64,000 bases of DNA, taken from positions 1-64,000 of the forward strand of contig CAJXNI010000014.1 of the NCBI GenBank assembly GCA_913057235.1, written 5' to 3'. Of this stretch, positions 35,314 through 43,858 are shown in pieces; within the stretch, counting starts at the first letter, position 1, and every line of letters begins with the position of its first letter. This DNA comes from an uncultured Bacteroidota bacterium (GTDB lineage Bacteria > Bacteroidota > Bacteroidia > Flavobacteriales > Schleiferiaceae). The translations under genes and the position numbers were made by a program. The notes under the pieces were generated by a model. The model did no database searches. It was not told the origin of the DNA and saw only the letters and a list, made by a program, of their open reading frames with translations.

Positions 35314-36197
35314 AATTAAAAATTTCCAAAATGAAAACCTTTTTTTGCGCGGTAATTACCGTATGGGCTCTAACAGCTCCCTACGCTTTAAAAGCCCAAT
35401 ACAGCGAAAACCTTGCGAGCGACCGGCCCGGAGCCACTTACAGTGCCAACACCGTGGGGCAGTGGGTTTTTCAAGTGCAGACTGGAGCCGATGTAGGACG
35501 CGTTACGTACACCGAGTTAGGATTCAAAAATGAATTGAATGAGTCTTTGGACGCGAAAATTTGGGTAGAGAGCTTTTCCACCGCCACAGACCTTAGAATA
35601 GGCGTATACAAAACAGCTGAAGTAGGCTTTACACTCTTATCCAGGACCCAAAGGCAAGAGAATGACTTGAAGGCAGAAGACTTGCTTTATTCAGTTGGCG
35701 GGGAACCGGTCTACGCGTATGTGCCTTCCCTTCGAGTAAGTGTTATAAACAACAAGCAGTTTCAATTAGGTTTAATGACCTCTTTCTTGTACGATGAGGA
35801 CGAGGATGGTGCTGGTATTGGCCGTATTATGGGCAGTTATGCATTAAGTTCCAAGACCGCTATTTCGGCCAATATTTCCTACACTACTTATTCTAACAGT
35901 ACAACGCCAGATTTTTTAGGCTATACGCTTAATTTCAGTCAGGCTATTGGCGCGTTTTCTGTTTTTGTAGAGAATTACGGAAGCTTTATCATTAGGACAA
36001 AGGAAGACCCTTTTGACAATGATTTTGATTTCTTCTTTAATGCCGGAGCGGCCTATCTTTTAAACCCCAATTTTCAGTTGGATGTGACTTTTAACGGAGG
36101 AATAAATCAAACCTTGTTTTTTAGTCCTGACGCGCGCGCTCAACAGCTTGGAGCCAGCCTAGGGCTTACCTGGCGCTTGGCTCCTTTCCGAGATTAA
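35310..36197 (+). CDS. Outer membrane beta-barrel protein, Phenol_MetA_deg-like
   Basis: 295 residues. Signal peptide (two starts, M1 or M8; MKTFFCAVITVWALTAPYALKAQ) then an early SDRPGATYSANTVGQWVFQVQTG motif characteristic of the transporter/MetA-pathway OMP family in Bacteroidota, and alternating beta strands ending in a terminal-strand LGLTWRLAPF. It probably forms a 12-or-more-strand outer membrane pore of unknown substrate. It is coupled to mgtE by an ATGA overlap, so it may serve divalent-cation passage; that is inference only. Confidence 0.75.
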   Translation: MKLKISKMKTFFCAVITVWALTAPYALKAQYSENLASDRPGATYSANTVGQWVFQVQTGADVGRVTYTELGFKNELNESLDAKIWVESFSTATDLRIGVYKTAEVGFTLLSRTQRQENDLKAEDLLYSVGGEPVYAYVPSLRVSVINNKQFQLGLMTSFLYDEDEDGAGIGRIMGSYALSSKTAISANISYTTYSNSTTPDFLGYTLNFSQAIGAFSVFVENYGSFIIRTKEDPFDNDFDFFFNAGAAYLLNPNFQLDVTFNGGINQTLFFSPDARAQQLGASLGLTWRLAPFRD

Positions 36198-36254
36198 TGG
36201 GCAATGGCTCTTAAAATTTGCACAGCGTAGAAATCCGTATTTTACCCTTCTCAA

Positions 36255-37880
36255 ATGCCCATGGTGCTACTTAAGAAGCTTTTATTTCTGGGAGTGCTCA
36301 GCCTCCTTACTTTAAATACCCAGGCTCAAGCCAATGGGGTTCAAACTGCGGATACCGCCTTGGCCATTCAGCCCCAGCTAGAATTAGGAGCGGTGGTCTT
36401 GGATGAAGACACCCTGTTTTTCATCAGTGCCAACAGTGGGCAGTTTTCCGCCAGCGAGCGGGCCACCATGATCAATCGCAGGCTTTTGTTACTTGCCAAG
36501 CAAAAAACGTTTAATCCAGACAGTCTTTGGGTGGATACCGTAGATGGCGTACATATCGTCTACGCCAGCAATCGCCTTTTAGATGTTTTTGCTTCGGATT
36601 GTGATACAGCCCATTCTCCATTTACCCAAGCCAATTTCTTGAAGCAGCAAATTACCACTGCGGTATTAGCTTACCGCGAAGGGGTTGATCTAAAGGAGAT
36701 ACTGATTCAAATAGGCTTGGCGGTACTCACTCTTTTGATTGCTGGCTTTGTGATTCGGTACATCAATAGGTTGTTCAAGTTTTTTGGCTTACGCATAGAA
36801 AGGTTGCGCCAACTTTTTGCTGATGGCTTTAAAATCAAAAATTACCAGCTTTTGGGTACGGATGATGTGATCAGGCTCCTGCTGATTCTACTCAATGTGT
36901 TTCGCATCATCTTTTTGCTGTTTATTTTCTACATCACCCTGCCCATATTACTACGCATTTTCCCTTGGACTCAAGGCATAGCCGATATGATGTTTGGCTT
37001 TATTCTCACCCCGGCCAAATCCATTTTTCAAGCCTTTGTTGCCTTTATTCCCAACCTTTTTACCATTGGCATTATCTACTTTATTTTTCATTACGTAACC
37101 CAAGGTGTTCGGTATTTAGCCAATGAAATACGTACAGAAAAATTAAAGATCAATGGTTTCTACCCTGATTGGGCCGTGCCTACTTCGCGCATACTCAACT
37201 TTTTACTTTACGCCTTTATGCTGGTGCTCATTTGGCCTTACATTCCTGGATCCGATAGTGCAGTTTTTCAAGGGGTTTCGGTTTTTTTGGGGCTGCTGGT
37301 ATCGCTGGGTTCCAGCTCGGCCATCAGCAATATCGTAGCTGGTTTGGTCATCACGTACATGCGTCCTTACCGCCCGGGAGACCGCGTTAGAGTAGGAGAG
37401 GTTTCAGGTGATGTAGTGGAAAAAAATCTGTTGGTTACGCGTTTGAAGACCATTAAGAATGAAATTATCACTGTGCCCAACAGCAACATTCTCAGCAACA
37501 GCAGCATCAATTACTCGCAAAGTTCTGAAAACTCAGAAGGCCTGGTTATACACACCACCATTACCATAGGCTATGATGTGCCCTGGCGCAAGGTGCATCA
37601 AATGCTAATAGAGGCCGCCCTTAAAACGCCCATGGTTGAAGAAATTCCCAAGCCCTTTGTGCTGCAAACCGCTCTCAATGATTTCTACGTGGCCTATGAA
37701 ATTAACGCCTACACCAAATCACCCGGCAAGCAAGCGGTTATTTACAGTGACTTGCACGCGCTTATTCAAGATATTTTTGCCAAAAATGACGTGGAAATAA
37801 TGTCGCCTCACTACCGCGCTGAGCGGGAAGGTCCTAGCACTATCCCCCCGGTAAATGGCGCATCTAAATCGGAAGAATGA
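36255..37880 (+). CDS. MscS-family mechanosensitive channel
   Basis: 541 residues. N-terminal signal-like segment (LLFLGVLSLLTLNTQAQA), a periplasmic region to about residue 150, then five or so membrane helices (about 155-375). The pore helix and MscS beta domain are recognisable: GVSVFLGLLVSLGSSSAISNIVAGLVITYMRPYRPGDRVRVGEVSGDVVEKN. It relieves osmotic pressure at the inner membrane. It begins 57 bases after the OMP gene and ends in an ATGA overlap with the dehydrogenase. Confidence 0.92.
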   Translation: MPMVLLKKLLFLGVLSLLTLNTQAQANGVQTADTALAIQPQLELGAVVLDEDTLFFISANSGQFSASERATMINRRLLLLAKQKTFNPDSLWVDTVDGVHIVYASNRLLDVFASDCDTAHSPFTQANFLKQQITTAVLAYREGVDLKEILIQIGLAVLTLLIAGFVIRYINRLFKFFGLRIERLRQLFADGFKIKNYQLLGTDDVIRLLLILLNVFRIIFLLFIFYITLPILLRIFPWTQGIADMMFGFILTPAKSIFQAFVAFIPNLFTIGIIYFIFHYVTQGVRYLANEIRTEKLKINGFYPDWAVPTSRILNFLLYAFMLVLIWPYIPGSDSAVFQGVSVFLGLLVSLGSSSAISNIVAGLVITYMRPYRPGDRVRVGEVSGDVVEKNLLVTRLKTIKNEIITVPNSNILSNSSINYSQSSENSEGLVIHTTITIGYDVPWRKVHQMLIEAALKTPMVEEIPKPFVLQTALNDFYVAYEINAYTKSPGKQAVIYSDLHALIQDIFAKNDVEIMSPHYRAEREGPSTIPPVNGASKSEE

Positions 37881-38821
37881 AGGTACTTTTGGTAGACACG
37901 GTACACCCAGTTTTACCTGAAAGATTGGCCGAGTTGGGTCTTGAGGTTGAGGAAGATTACAACAGCCAACCACTGCAAATCCTGGAAAAACTAAAGGACT
38001 ACACCGGTCTAATAATTCGCAGTCGGTTTCCGGTCGGGGCCGATGTGATTCATCGGGCTACGAACCTTAAATTTATTGGCCGGGTAGGGGCGGGCCTGGA
38101 AAATATAGATTTGGCAGCTGCCCAAAAAGCCGGTATCCAGGTATTTAAAGCGCCAGAAGGCAACCGCGATGCGGTGGGCGAACATGCCCTGGCCATGCTT
38201 TTAATGTTGTTTAATAATCTTAAAAAAGCGGATGCTGAGGTACGCACAGGTCAGTGGCTCAGGGCCGATAACCGCGGTTATGAACTGCGGGGAAAAACGG
38301 TAGGTATTCTCGGTTTTGGCTACATGGGTTCGGCTTTTGCCGAAAAGCTGCAGGGTTTTAATTGCCGCATTTTAGCCTATGACAAGTACAAAACCGATTA
38401 CGCCCCTGCGGGAGTAGAGGAGGTAAGTTTAGCGCAATTGCAGGACGAGGCCGATGTATTGAGCTTACATATTCCGCAAAGCGAAGAAACCTTGGAAATG
38501 GTGAATGCTGGATTTCTAGCCGGGTTTGCCAAACCCATTTACTTGATCAACACCGCTCGCGGTAAATCGGTAGTTACCTCAGATTTAGTAGCCGCCTTAC
38601 AATCGGGCCAGGTCTTAGGCGCTTGTTTAGATGTTTTGGAGTATGAGAAAAGCTCCTTTGAAAATATGTTTAGCCAAAGCCTACCCGCAGCCTTTGACTA
38701 CCTAATAAAAAGTGAGCGGGTAATTTTAAGCCCGCACATAGCGGGTTGGACGCATGAAAGTCATGAGCGCATGGCTCAGGTAATTGTCAACAAGGTGGAG
38801 GCATTTTTAAACAATACCTGA
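37877..38821 (+). CDS. D-2-hydroxyacid dehydrogenase (SerA-like)
   Basis: 314 residues, NAD-dependent D-isomer dehydrogenase family. The Rossmann motif is GILGFGYMGSAFAEKL; the catalytic set is Arg in INTARGKSV, Glu in DVLEYEK and His in LSPHIAGWT. It is related to phosphoglycerate dehydrogenase but lacks a C-terminal ACT domain, so serine synthesis is possible and not certain. It overlaps mscS by 4 bases. Confidence 0.85.
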   Translation: MKVLLVDTVHPVLPERLAELGLEVEEDYNSQPLQILEKLKDYTGLIIRSRFPVGADVIHRATNLKFIGRVGAGLENIDLAAAQKAGIQVFKAPEGNRDAVGEHALAMLLMLFNNLKKADAEVRTGQWLRADNRGYELRGKTVGILGFGYMGSAFAEKLQGFNCRILAYDKYKTDYAPAGVEEVSLAQLQDEADVLSLHIPQSEETLEMVNAGFLAGFAKPIYLINTARGKSVVTSDLVAALQSGQVLGACLDVLEYEKSSFENMFSQSLPAAFDYLIKSERVILSPHIAGWTHESHERMAQVIVNKVEAFLNNT

Positions 38822-38904
38822 TGCACAGGCCAGTAACAGCATGGTACTTTTTTTCGGGGGCAACCAGGGCGCTTATCCTTTTTGGTTCTTCTACTTTTGC
38901 GCCT

Positions 38905-40524
38905 ATGAAACGGCTAGTGGTATTTTTCTTCTTGTTGGGCCTTTGGTCTTGTGAGCAGGCGCCTGAGCGAGATGTTTCTACCATTTTCCGCTACAATGAG
39001 TCGGCCGGCATTAGTTCTTTAGACCCCGCCTTTGCCCGCAACCAGTCTAACATTTGGGCTACCCATCAAATTTTTAATGGTTTGGTACAAATGGATGAAA
39101 ACCTCAAAGTAATGCCCTGTATTGCCAAACGCTGGGAGGTACTGGATTCCGGTTTAATCTACCGTTTTTACCTAAGGTCAGATGTAAAGTTTCATGCCAA
39201 TGCCTGTTTTAAAAATCGGGCTGAAAGGCAGGTAAGCGCCCATGATTTTGTCTACAGTTTCCAGCGTTTACTCAGCCCTCAACTGGCAGCCCCCGGTGCC
39301 TGGGTGTTGAAATCGGTGCATTCTTTTGAAGCGCTCAATGATTCCGTTTTTGAAATAAAGCTATCCCGGCCTTTCCCGCCTTTTTTGGGCTTACTCACCA
39401 TGAAATATTGCAGCGTGGTGCCCCAGGAGGCCGTAGACTTTTATGGAGCGGCCTTTCGGCAGAACCCGGTGGGTACAGGGCCCTTTTACTTTAAGCTTTG
39501 GGAGGAGAATGAGAAGCTGGTCTTACGCAAAAACCGCGAATATTTTGAGCGCGATTCGGCTGGGAATACTCTGCCCTACTTGGAGGCAGTGGCCATTTCT
39601 TTTATACCAGACAAGCAATCGGCATTTTTGGAGTTTGTAAAAGGAAACCTTGATTTGATTTCAGGTCTTGACGCTTCCTACAAAGACGAACTCTTGACTT
39701 TTCAAGGGGACTTGCAGCCCAAGTATGCCAGGGATTTTAACCTGTATCGGCAACCGTATTTAAATACCGAGTACCTGGCTTTTCTGGTAGACAGTACAAA
39801 GCAGGCGGTACAGGGTAGTCCGGTTCTAAACCGTAAAGTTAGACAGGCTCTTAACTACAGCTTTAATCGCGTAAAAATGATGCGTTATCTGCGTAATAAC
39901 ATTGGGCATCCCGCTACAGCGGGCATGATACCCATGGGGCTGCCCGCCTTTGATTCTACCGCCATACAAGGGTATGACTATAATCCTGCCAAAGCAGCGC
40001 AGCTTTTAAAAGAGGCCGGTTACCCCGATGGAAAGGGCATGCCCCAGATTACCCTGCAAACCAACAGCTCCTACTTAGATTTATGCGAATACTTACAAAG
40101 CGAGGCCCAGAAGATTGGCTTTAATTTAAAGGTAGAAGTAACGCCACCCTCCACTTTACGGCAGGGAATGGCCACAGGTAAAGTGCCTTTTTTTAGAGCC
40201 AGTTGGATTGGCGATTACCCGGATGCGGAGAACTATTTGAGCTTGTTCTACTCTAAAAACTGGGCACCCAACGGGCCAAACTACACCCATTTTAAAAACA
40301 CCCGTTTTGACAGCCTTTACGAGCAGGCTTCACAAACTTTAAATGATTCGGTGCGATTAAGCCTGTACCGCAAAATGGACAAGTTGGTGATGGAAGAAGC
40401 ACCGGTTGTTCCGCTGTATTACGACCAAGTATTACGTTTTTACCCCAAAACGGTACAGAATTTAGGAGGAAATGCACTCAATCTCTTGGAACTTAAAAGA
40501 GTCTCTAAAAAGCAGCGTTCATGA
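38905..40524 (+). CDS. Family 5 extracellular solute-binding lipoprotein (peptide/OppA type)
   Basis: 539 residues from the internal ATG 38905, which gives a lipoprotein signal (MKRLVVFFFLLGLWSC, lipobox SC). A start at 38821 would put 28 unrelated residues in front. SBP_bac_5 landmarks: SLDPAFARNQSNIW, LAKRWEV-like region, NPVGTGPFYF, NREYF, RQALNYSFNRVKMMRYL and the C-terminal EEAPVVPLYYDQVLRFY. It binds peptides or similar ligands for an ABC importer; no permease is adjacent. It overlaps the sulfotransferase gene by 4 bases. Confidence 0.9.
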   Translation: MKRLVVFFFLLGLWSCEQAPERDVSTIFRYNESAGISSLDPAFARNQSNIWATHQIFNGLVQMDENLKVMPCIAKRWEVLDSGLIYRFYLRSDVKFHANACFKNRAERQVSAHDFVYSFQRLLSPQLAAPGAWVLKSVHSFEALNDSVFEIKLSRPFPPFLGLLTMKYCSVVPQEAVDFYGAAFRQNPVGTGPFYFKLWEENEKLVLRKNREYFERDSAGNTLPYLEAVAISFIPDKQSAFLEFVKGNLDLISGLDASYKDELLTFQGDLQPKYARDFNLYRQPYLNTEYLAFLVDSTKQAVQGSPVLNRKVRQALNYSFNRVKMMRYLRNNIGHPATAGMIPMGLPAFDSTAIQGYDYNPAKAAQLLKEAGYPDGKGMPQITLQTNSSYLDLCEYLQSEAQKIGFNLKVEVTPPSTLRQGMATGKVPFFRASWIGDYPDAENYLSLFYSKNWAPNGPNYTHFKNTRFDSLYEQASQTLNDSVRLSLYRKMDKLVMEEAPVVPLYYDQVLRFYPKTVQNLGGNALNLLELKRVSKKQRS

Positions 40525-41225
40525 TTTTATCGCACAAGCACCAATTTCTTTTTATAAAAACCGAGAAAACGGCCGGCACCAGTTTTGAAATAGGACTATC
40601 AAAGTTTTGTGGGAAAGAGGATATTATCACTCCGGTATCAAAAAAAGATGAGCGCTACCGTAAAAGTTTAGGTTTTACCAGTGCCCGTAATTACCGTCTA
40701 AAACCATCGGGGAAACCCTACACACCCTTGTTCAAGCCTTTGAGCAAACAAAAGCGTGAAGCACTTAAGAAACAAGGCTTTTACAATCACATCTCGGCCA
40801 AAGAGTTACAGCCAAAAATTGCAACCAGCACATGGGATAATTATTTCAAGTTCTGCTTTGAACGTAATCCGTTTGACAAGTTTGTTTCTTGGTATTTTTG
40901 GTGCAAAGGCCCGGAGAAATATGGTTCTCCCCTGGAGTTTATTAAAGACGGTAAAGCCCAGGAGATTAGAGGTAGGCAGTTGTATCAGATTAATGGAGAA
41001 ACGGCCGTTGATAAGGTGTACAAGTATGAGGAACTTTCTTCTGCCTTAGCCGATTTAACCGAGCGATTAGAATTACCCGAACCTTTGGCCATGCCCCCCA
41101 AACAAACCAAAGGAGGGATAAGACCCAAAAAGGCCCACTACCGCGATCTGTTGGGTTCAGAAGAACGGAAGTTGCTAGAGGAGTTGTTCAGCTGGGAGCT
41201 CCAAACCTTTAATTATCAGTTTTAA
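40521..41225 (+). CDS. PAPS-dependent sulfotransferase-family protein
   Basis: 234 residues. The 5'-phosphosulfate loop is FIKTEKTAGTSFE (residues 11-23) and the 3'-phosphate loop is FCFERNPFDKFVSWY (about 112-126), both diagnostic of the sulfotransferase family 2 fold. It transfers sulfate from PAPS to a hydroxyl, probably on a glycan or lipid. Coupled to the peptide-binding lipoprotein gene upstream by a 4-base overlap. The last 17 bases overlap, on the other strand, a decayed nhaC fragment. Confidence 0.85.
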   Translation: MILSHKHQFLFIKTEKTAGTSFEIGLSKFCGKEDIITPVSKKDERYRKSLGFTSARNYRLKPSGKPYTPLFKPLSKQKREALKKQGFYNHISAKELQPKIATSTWDNYFKFCFERNPFDKFVSWYFWCKGPEKYGSPLEFIKDGKAQEIRGRQLYQINGETAVDKVYKYEELSSALADLTERLELPEPLAMPPKQTKGGIRPKKAHYRDLLGSEERKLLEELFSWELQTFNYQF

Positions 41226-41343
41226 CCGCTTTCTCCAGTTTCACCAGTTTCTTGATTTTTACGCCCAAAGCCGTGCACAGTATGGTTATTACCGGGCTGA
41301 AGTAATTGAAAAAGGCGTAGGTGAGGTAGGCCAGGGTAGTAGA
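41209..41343 (-). pseudogene. Orphan 3' fragment of a second nhaC gene
   Basis: Read on the minus strand, 41338-41209 encodes a 43-residue frame ending in TAA. From its start, 30 of 40 residues match the C-terminus of the intact NhaC encoded at 41748-43199 by my count (shared LAYL, FFNYFSPVITIL, ALGVKI and KLVK). The match fades above 41343 and is followed by an in-frame stop. The nucleotide match is also high, including an 18-base identical block. So a tandem nhaC copy was lost apart from its last 130 bases, or its 3' end was copied here by recombination. Confidence 0.85.
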
Positions 41344-41389
41344 TTCTTGATTCTAGTCCTTAGATAAATTTTGATTATGCTGGGTGGTT

Positions 41390-41426
41390 GATTTAAATCC
41401 TGGTGTTGAGACCAGGTATGATCATA
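41390..41426. repeat. Cluster of three adjacent palindromes
   Basis: In order: GATTTAAATC (41390-41399), the hairpin CCTGGT-GTTGAG-ACCAGG (41399-41416) and TATGATCATA (41417-41426). All are perfect and they abut. They lie just upstream of a consensus promoter (41456-41486) in the region between the nhaC remnant and the small secreted gene. Confidence 0.6.
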
Positions 41427-41455
41427 AAACAAATAATTATTTAATTTTCAGAGTA

Positions 41456-41486
41456 TTTGTTTAGAGTCTAAAATCTTGTATTTTTG
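41456..41486 (+). promoter_or_regulatory. Consensus promoter of the 62-aa secreted protein gene
   Basis: TTTG (41456-41459), 19 bases, TATTTTTG (41479-41486): both elements and spacing match the Bacteroidota consensus exactly. The ATG is 26 bases downstream, giving a leader of about 20 bases. Confidence 0.85.
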
Positions 41487-41512
41487 AACCAAAATTTTTA
41501 CGACCTCACAAA

Positions 41513-41701
41513 ATGAGACTTACAGCGATAACCCTATTTTTTTCAATGACGTTGGCTTTTTCTTTAAGCGCCCAGCCAAGTCCACCCACCCCAGGAGGAG
41601 GTAATGCTCCTACACCATTTGGGTTCTTGGAACTCTTAATTGGAGCGGGTGCTTTGTATGGAGGTAAAAAAGCCTACGATGCTAAACAAAAAAAGCAGTA
41701 G
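41513..41701 (+). CDS. Small secreted protein with PID-CTERM-like C-terminal signal
   Basis: 62 residues. A signal peptide (MRLTAITLFFSMTLAFSLSAQ) is followed by a 15-residue Pro/Gly segment (PSPPTPGGGNAPTP) and then FGFLELLIGAGALYGGKKAYDAKQKK, a hydrophobic helix and basic tail. The layout (signal, Pro/Gly linker, P-x-(D/G), glycine-rich helix with GAGxxYGxKK, basic end) is that of the PID-CTERM protein-sorting signal described in Bacteroidota short proteins. Almost nothing lies between the two signals, so the mature protein would be a tiny Pro-rich peptide. It has an ideal promoter, no operon partner, and lies between an nhaC remnant and intact nhaC. Function unknown. Confidence 0.8.
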   Translation: MRLTAITLFFSMTLAFSLSAQPSPPTPGGGNAPTPFGFLELLIGAGALYGGKKAYDAKQKKQ

Positions 41702-41747
41702 GCTCTTGTCTTTGAGCTCGCGCAGTTAGCCTTTAGATTTTAACCCC

Positions 41748-43199
41748 TTAGGTTTTAGAATCCTTTCCCGGCTTCACCAGTTTCCTGATTTTCACGCCCA
41801 AAGCCGCGTACAGTATGGTTATTACCGGACTGAAGTAATTGAAAAAGGTGTAGGGCAAATAGGCCAAGGTATCAACCCCTAGCACGGTGCTTTGGTAAGC
41901 ACCGCAAGTATTGTAAGGCACTAACACGGAGGTAACGGTGCCGCTATCTTCCAAGGTACGGCTTAGGTTTTCAGGCGCTAAACCTCGTTTGCGATACGCA
42001 TCAGCATACATGCGGCCCGGTACTACAATGGCCAGATATTGGTCGCTGGCGGTTACGTTCAAAGCTACGCAGGTACCAGCGGTAGTAGCTACCAGAGAGG
42101 CTGTGCCCTTGGCTAGTTTTAAAAGCGCTTGCGAAAGGGCTCGTAAAAACCCGCAGGCTTCCATGGTGCCACCAAACACCATAGCCGAAAGAATCAGCCA
42201 AACTGTCCCCAACATTCCGGCCATGCCCGAGCTGGACAACAACTCGCTTAAAATGGGATGCTCCGCAGGGTAGCTAACATCCACCGTAAGAGACTCCATT
42301 AGAAGTTTGTAGGTACTTTTTAGGTTCAGCGGCCCCTCTGTTAATTGGCTAAGCAAATCTTGCTGGAAGATTACGGCAAAGACAATTCCCGCAAGGGTAC
42401 CTACCAAAATAGCAGGTAAAGCGGGCATTTTCTTCACTATGAGTGCTATCACTAATGCGGGAACCAAAAACAGCCAGGGGGTGAGGTTAAAGAGTCCTTC
42501 TAATTCGGTTAAAATAGGCTCTACTTGATTAACGGCCACTGAATCTTTGACGTTGAGACCCATCAGCCCGAATATAAGCAGGGCGAGCGCAAAGGAGGGA
42601 ACGGTGGTGTACAGCATGTAGCGGATATGCGTAAAAAGATCGGTGCCGGCCATGGCGGGGGCCAGGTTGGTGGTATCTGAAAGCGGAGAGATTTTATCGC
42701 CAAAATAAGCGCCTGAAATTACACTGCCTGCTACAAAAGCCTCATTTAAGCCCAGGGCTTTTCCAATCCCAATGAGGGCAATTCCTACCGTGGCCGTGGT
42801 GCTCCAACTGCTACCCGTGGCTAAAGACACCAGCGCGCAAATAAGGGCTGTGGCTACCAGAAATATTTTGGGATTTAAAACTTGCAGCCCGTAATAAATC
42901 ATGGCCGGTACAATGCCGCTAATCATCCAGGCCCCAGCTAGCGAGCCAATTAACAGTAATATTACCAAGGCATTGGTGGTGCTTTTTACAGATTTGCCAA
43001 TACCGTTTACAATGGTATCCCAGCTAGTGCCGTTTAACACGCCTACTAATGCAGCCACCGCTCCTGAGAGCAAAAGAATAAACTGATTGCTGCCGGCTAG
43101 GGCATCGTTGCCAAAAACACCAATTACATTAAAACTTAAAGCGCCTACCAGAAAAATTACGGGAATGAGGGCTTTAAGGAGCGACTTGTTTTGCTGCAT
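41748..43199 (-). CDS. nhaC: NhaC-family Na+/H+ antiporter
   Basis: 483 residues with about 12 membrane helices. NhaC-family stretches: LNGTSWDTIVNGIGKSVKST (about 55-75), ATGSSWSTTATVGIALIG (about 127-145), AYFGDKISPLSDTTNLAPAMAG (about 165-187) and NVTASDQYLAIVVPGRMYADAY. It exchanges cytoplasmic Na+ (or malate/lactate in subfamilies) for H+ at the inner membrane, consistent with a marine habitat. It ends 46 bases from the convergent 62-aa gene. A fragment of a second copy lies at 41209-41343. Confidence 0.93.
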   Translation of the reverse strand: MQQNKSLLKALIPVIFLVGALSFNVIGVFGNDALAGSNQFILLLSGAVAALVGVLNGTSWDTIVNGIGKSVKSTTNALVILLLIGSLAGAWMISGIVPAMIYYGLQVLNPKIFLVATALICALVSLATGSSWSTTATVGIALIGIGKALGLNEAFVAGSVISGAYFGDKISPLSDTTNLAPAMAGTDLFTHIRYMLYTTVPSFALALLIFGLMGLNVKDSVAVNQVEPILTELEGLFNLTPWLFLVPALVIALIVKKMPALPAILVGTLAGIVFAVIFQQDLLSQLTEGPLNLKSTYKLLMESLTVDVSYPAEHPILSELLSSSGMAGMLGTVWLILSAMVFGGTMEACGFLRALSQALLKLAKGTASLVATTAGTCVALNVTASDQYLAIVVPGRMYADAYRKRGLAPENLSRTLEDSGTVTSVLVPYNTCGAYQSTVLGVDTLAYLPYTFFNYFSPVITILYAALGVKIRKLVKPGKDSKT

Positions 43200-43279
43200 A
43201 TTTTTGAAATACCCCGCAGTTTACAAAATAATGCCCACTGCTGAAAGTCTGGCAGCCAGGGCCTCGCAGAAATACGGCC

Positions 43280-43858
43280 TTACCAATTTTGCAATGCCTC
43301 AAAAACCAAATGGGTGGGCAGCCCCATTACGGTGAAATAAGATCCCTCAATTTTGGGTATGCCTACCATGCCTATCCACTCTTGAATGCCGTAGGCCCCA
43401 GCTTTATCAAAGGGTTGATGCCGCTCAACATAGTGTTTGAGCCAGCGCTCGTTTAGTGTATTAAAATGCACTTGCACCGTGTCATGCTTACATACTGTTT
43501 TGGTGCCATCGGTAAGGCAAAAGGCACTAATTACCTGGTGGGTTTGCCCCGATAGTTGGCGCAGCATGCTGAGGGCTTCTTCAGCAGAATGGGCTTTGGC
43601 TAAAGACTGGCCTTGATGCCAAACTATGGTATCTGCGGTAAGCAGCAAAGCCTTGGGCGGGATTTGAGGTAGTAAGGCCTGGGCCTTTTTCTCGGCTAAA
43701 AAAACAGCCAATTCCTCGGGTGGTAAATCCGGATGATTTTCCTCGTCCACATCGGCCGAAAGGCAATTGAACGAAAAACCCAATTTATCCAGCAGCTCTT
43801 TTCTGCGGGGAGATTGGCTGCCCAGAATTAAAGTACGTTGAGCCCCGTTAATTTTCAT
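43280..43858 (-). CDS. maf: Maf-family nucleoside triphosphate pyrophosphatase
   Basis: 192 residues, typical Maf length. The signature SQSPRRKELLDKLG (about 14-27) binds the triphosphate, and the catalytic Asp lies in LLTADTIV, with QGQSLAKAHSAEEALSMLRQLSGQTHQV following. It hydrolyses non-canonical or dTTP/UTP nucleotides to the monophosphate. It overlaps the UbiA gene by 4 bases in the DUF2520-kdsC-ubiA-maf run. Confidence 0.94.
   Translation of the reverse strand: MKINGAQRTLILGSQSPRRKELLDKLGFSFNCLSADVDEENHPDLPPEELAVFLAEKKAQALLPQIPPKALLLTADTIVWHQGQSLAKAHSAEEALSMLRQLSGQTHQVISAFCLTDGTKTVCKHDTVQVHFNTLNERWLKHYVERHQPFDKAGAYGIQEWIGMVGIPKIEGSYFTVMGLPTHLVFEALQNW

Noticed and set aside
38821-38904. 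Upstream start for the peptide-binding lipoprotein
   Set aside because: The extra 28 residues precede a complete lipoprotein signal; the ATG at 38905 fits export.
41226-41512. Insertion sequence between sulfotransferase and nhaC
   Set aside because: No transposase frame, terminal repeats or target duplication; the visible content is an nhaC fragment, palindromes and a promoter.
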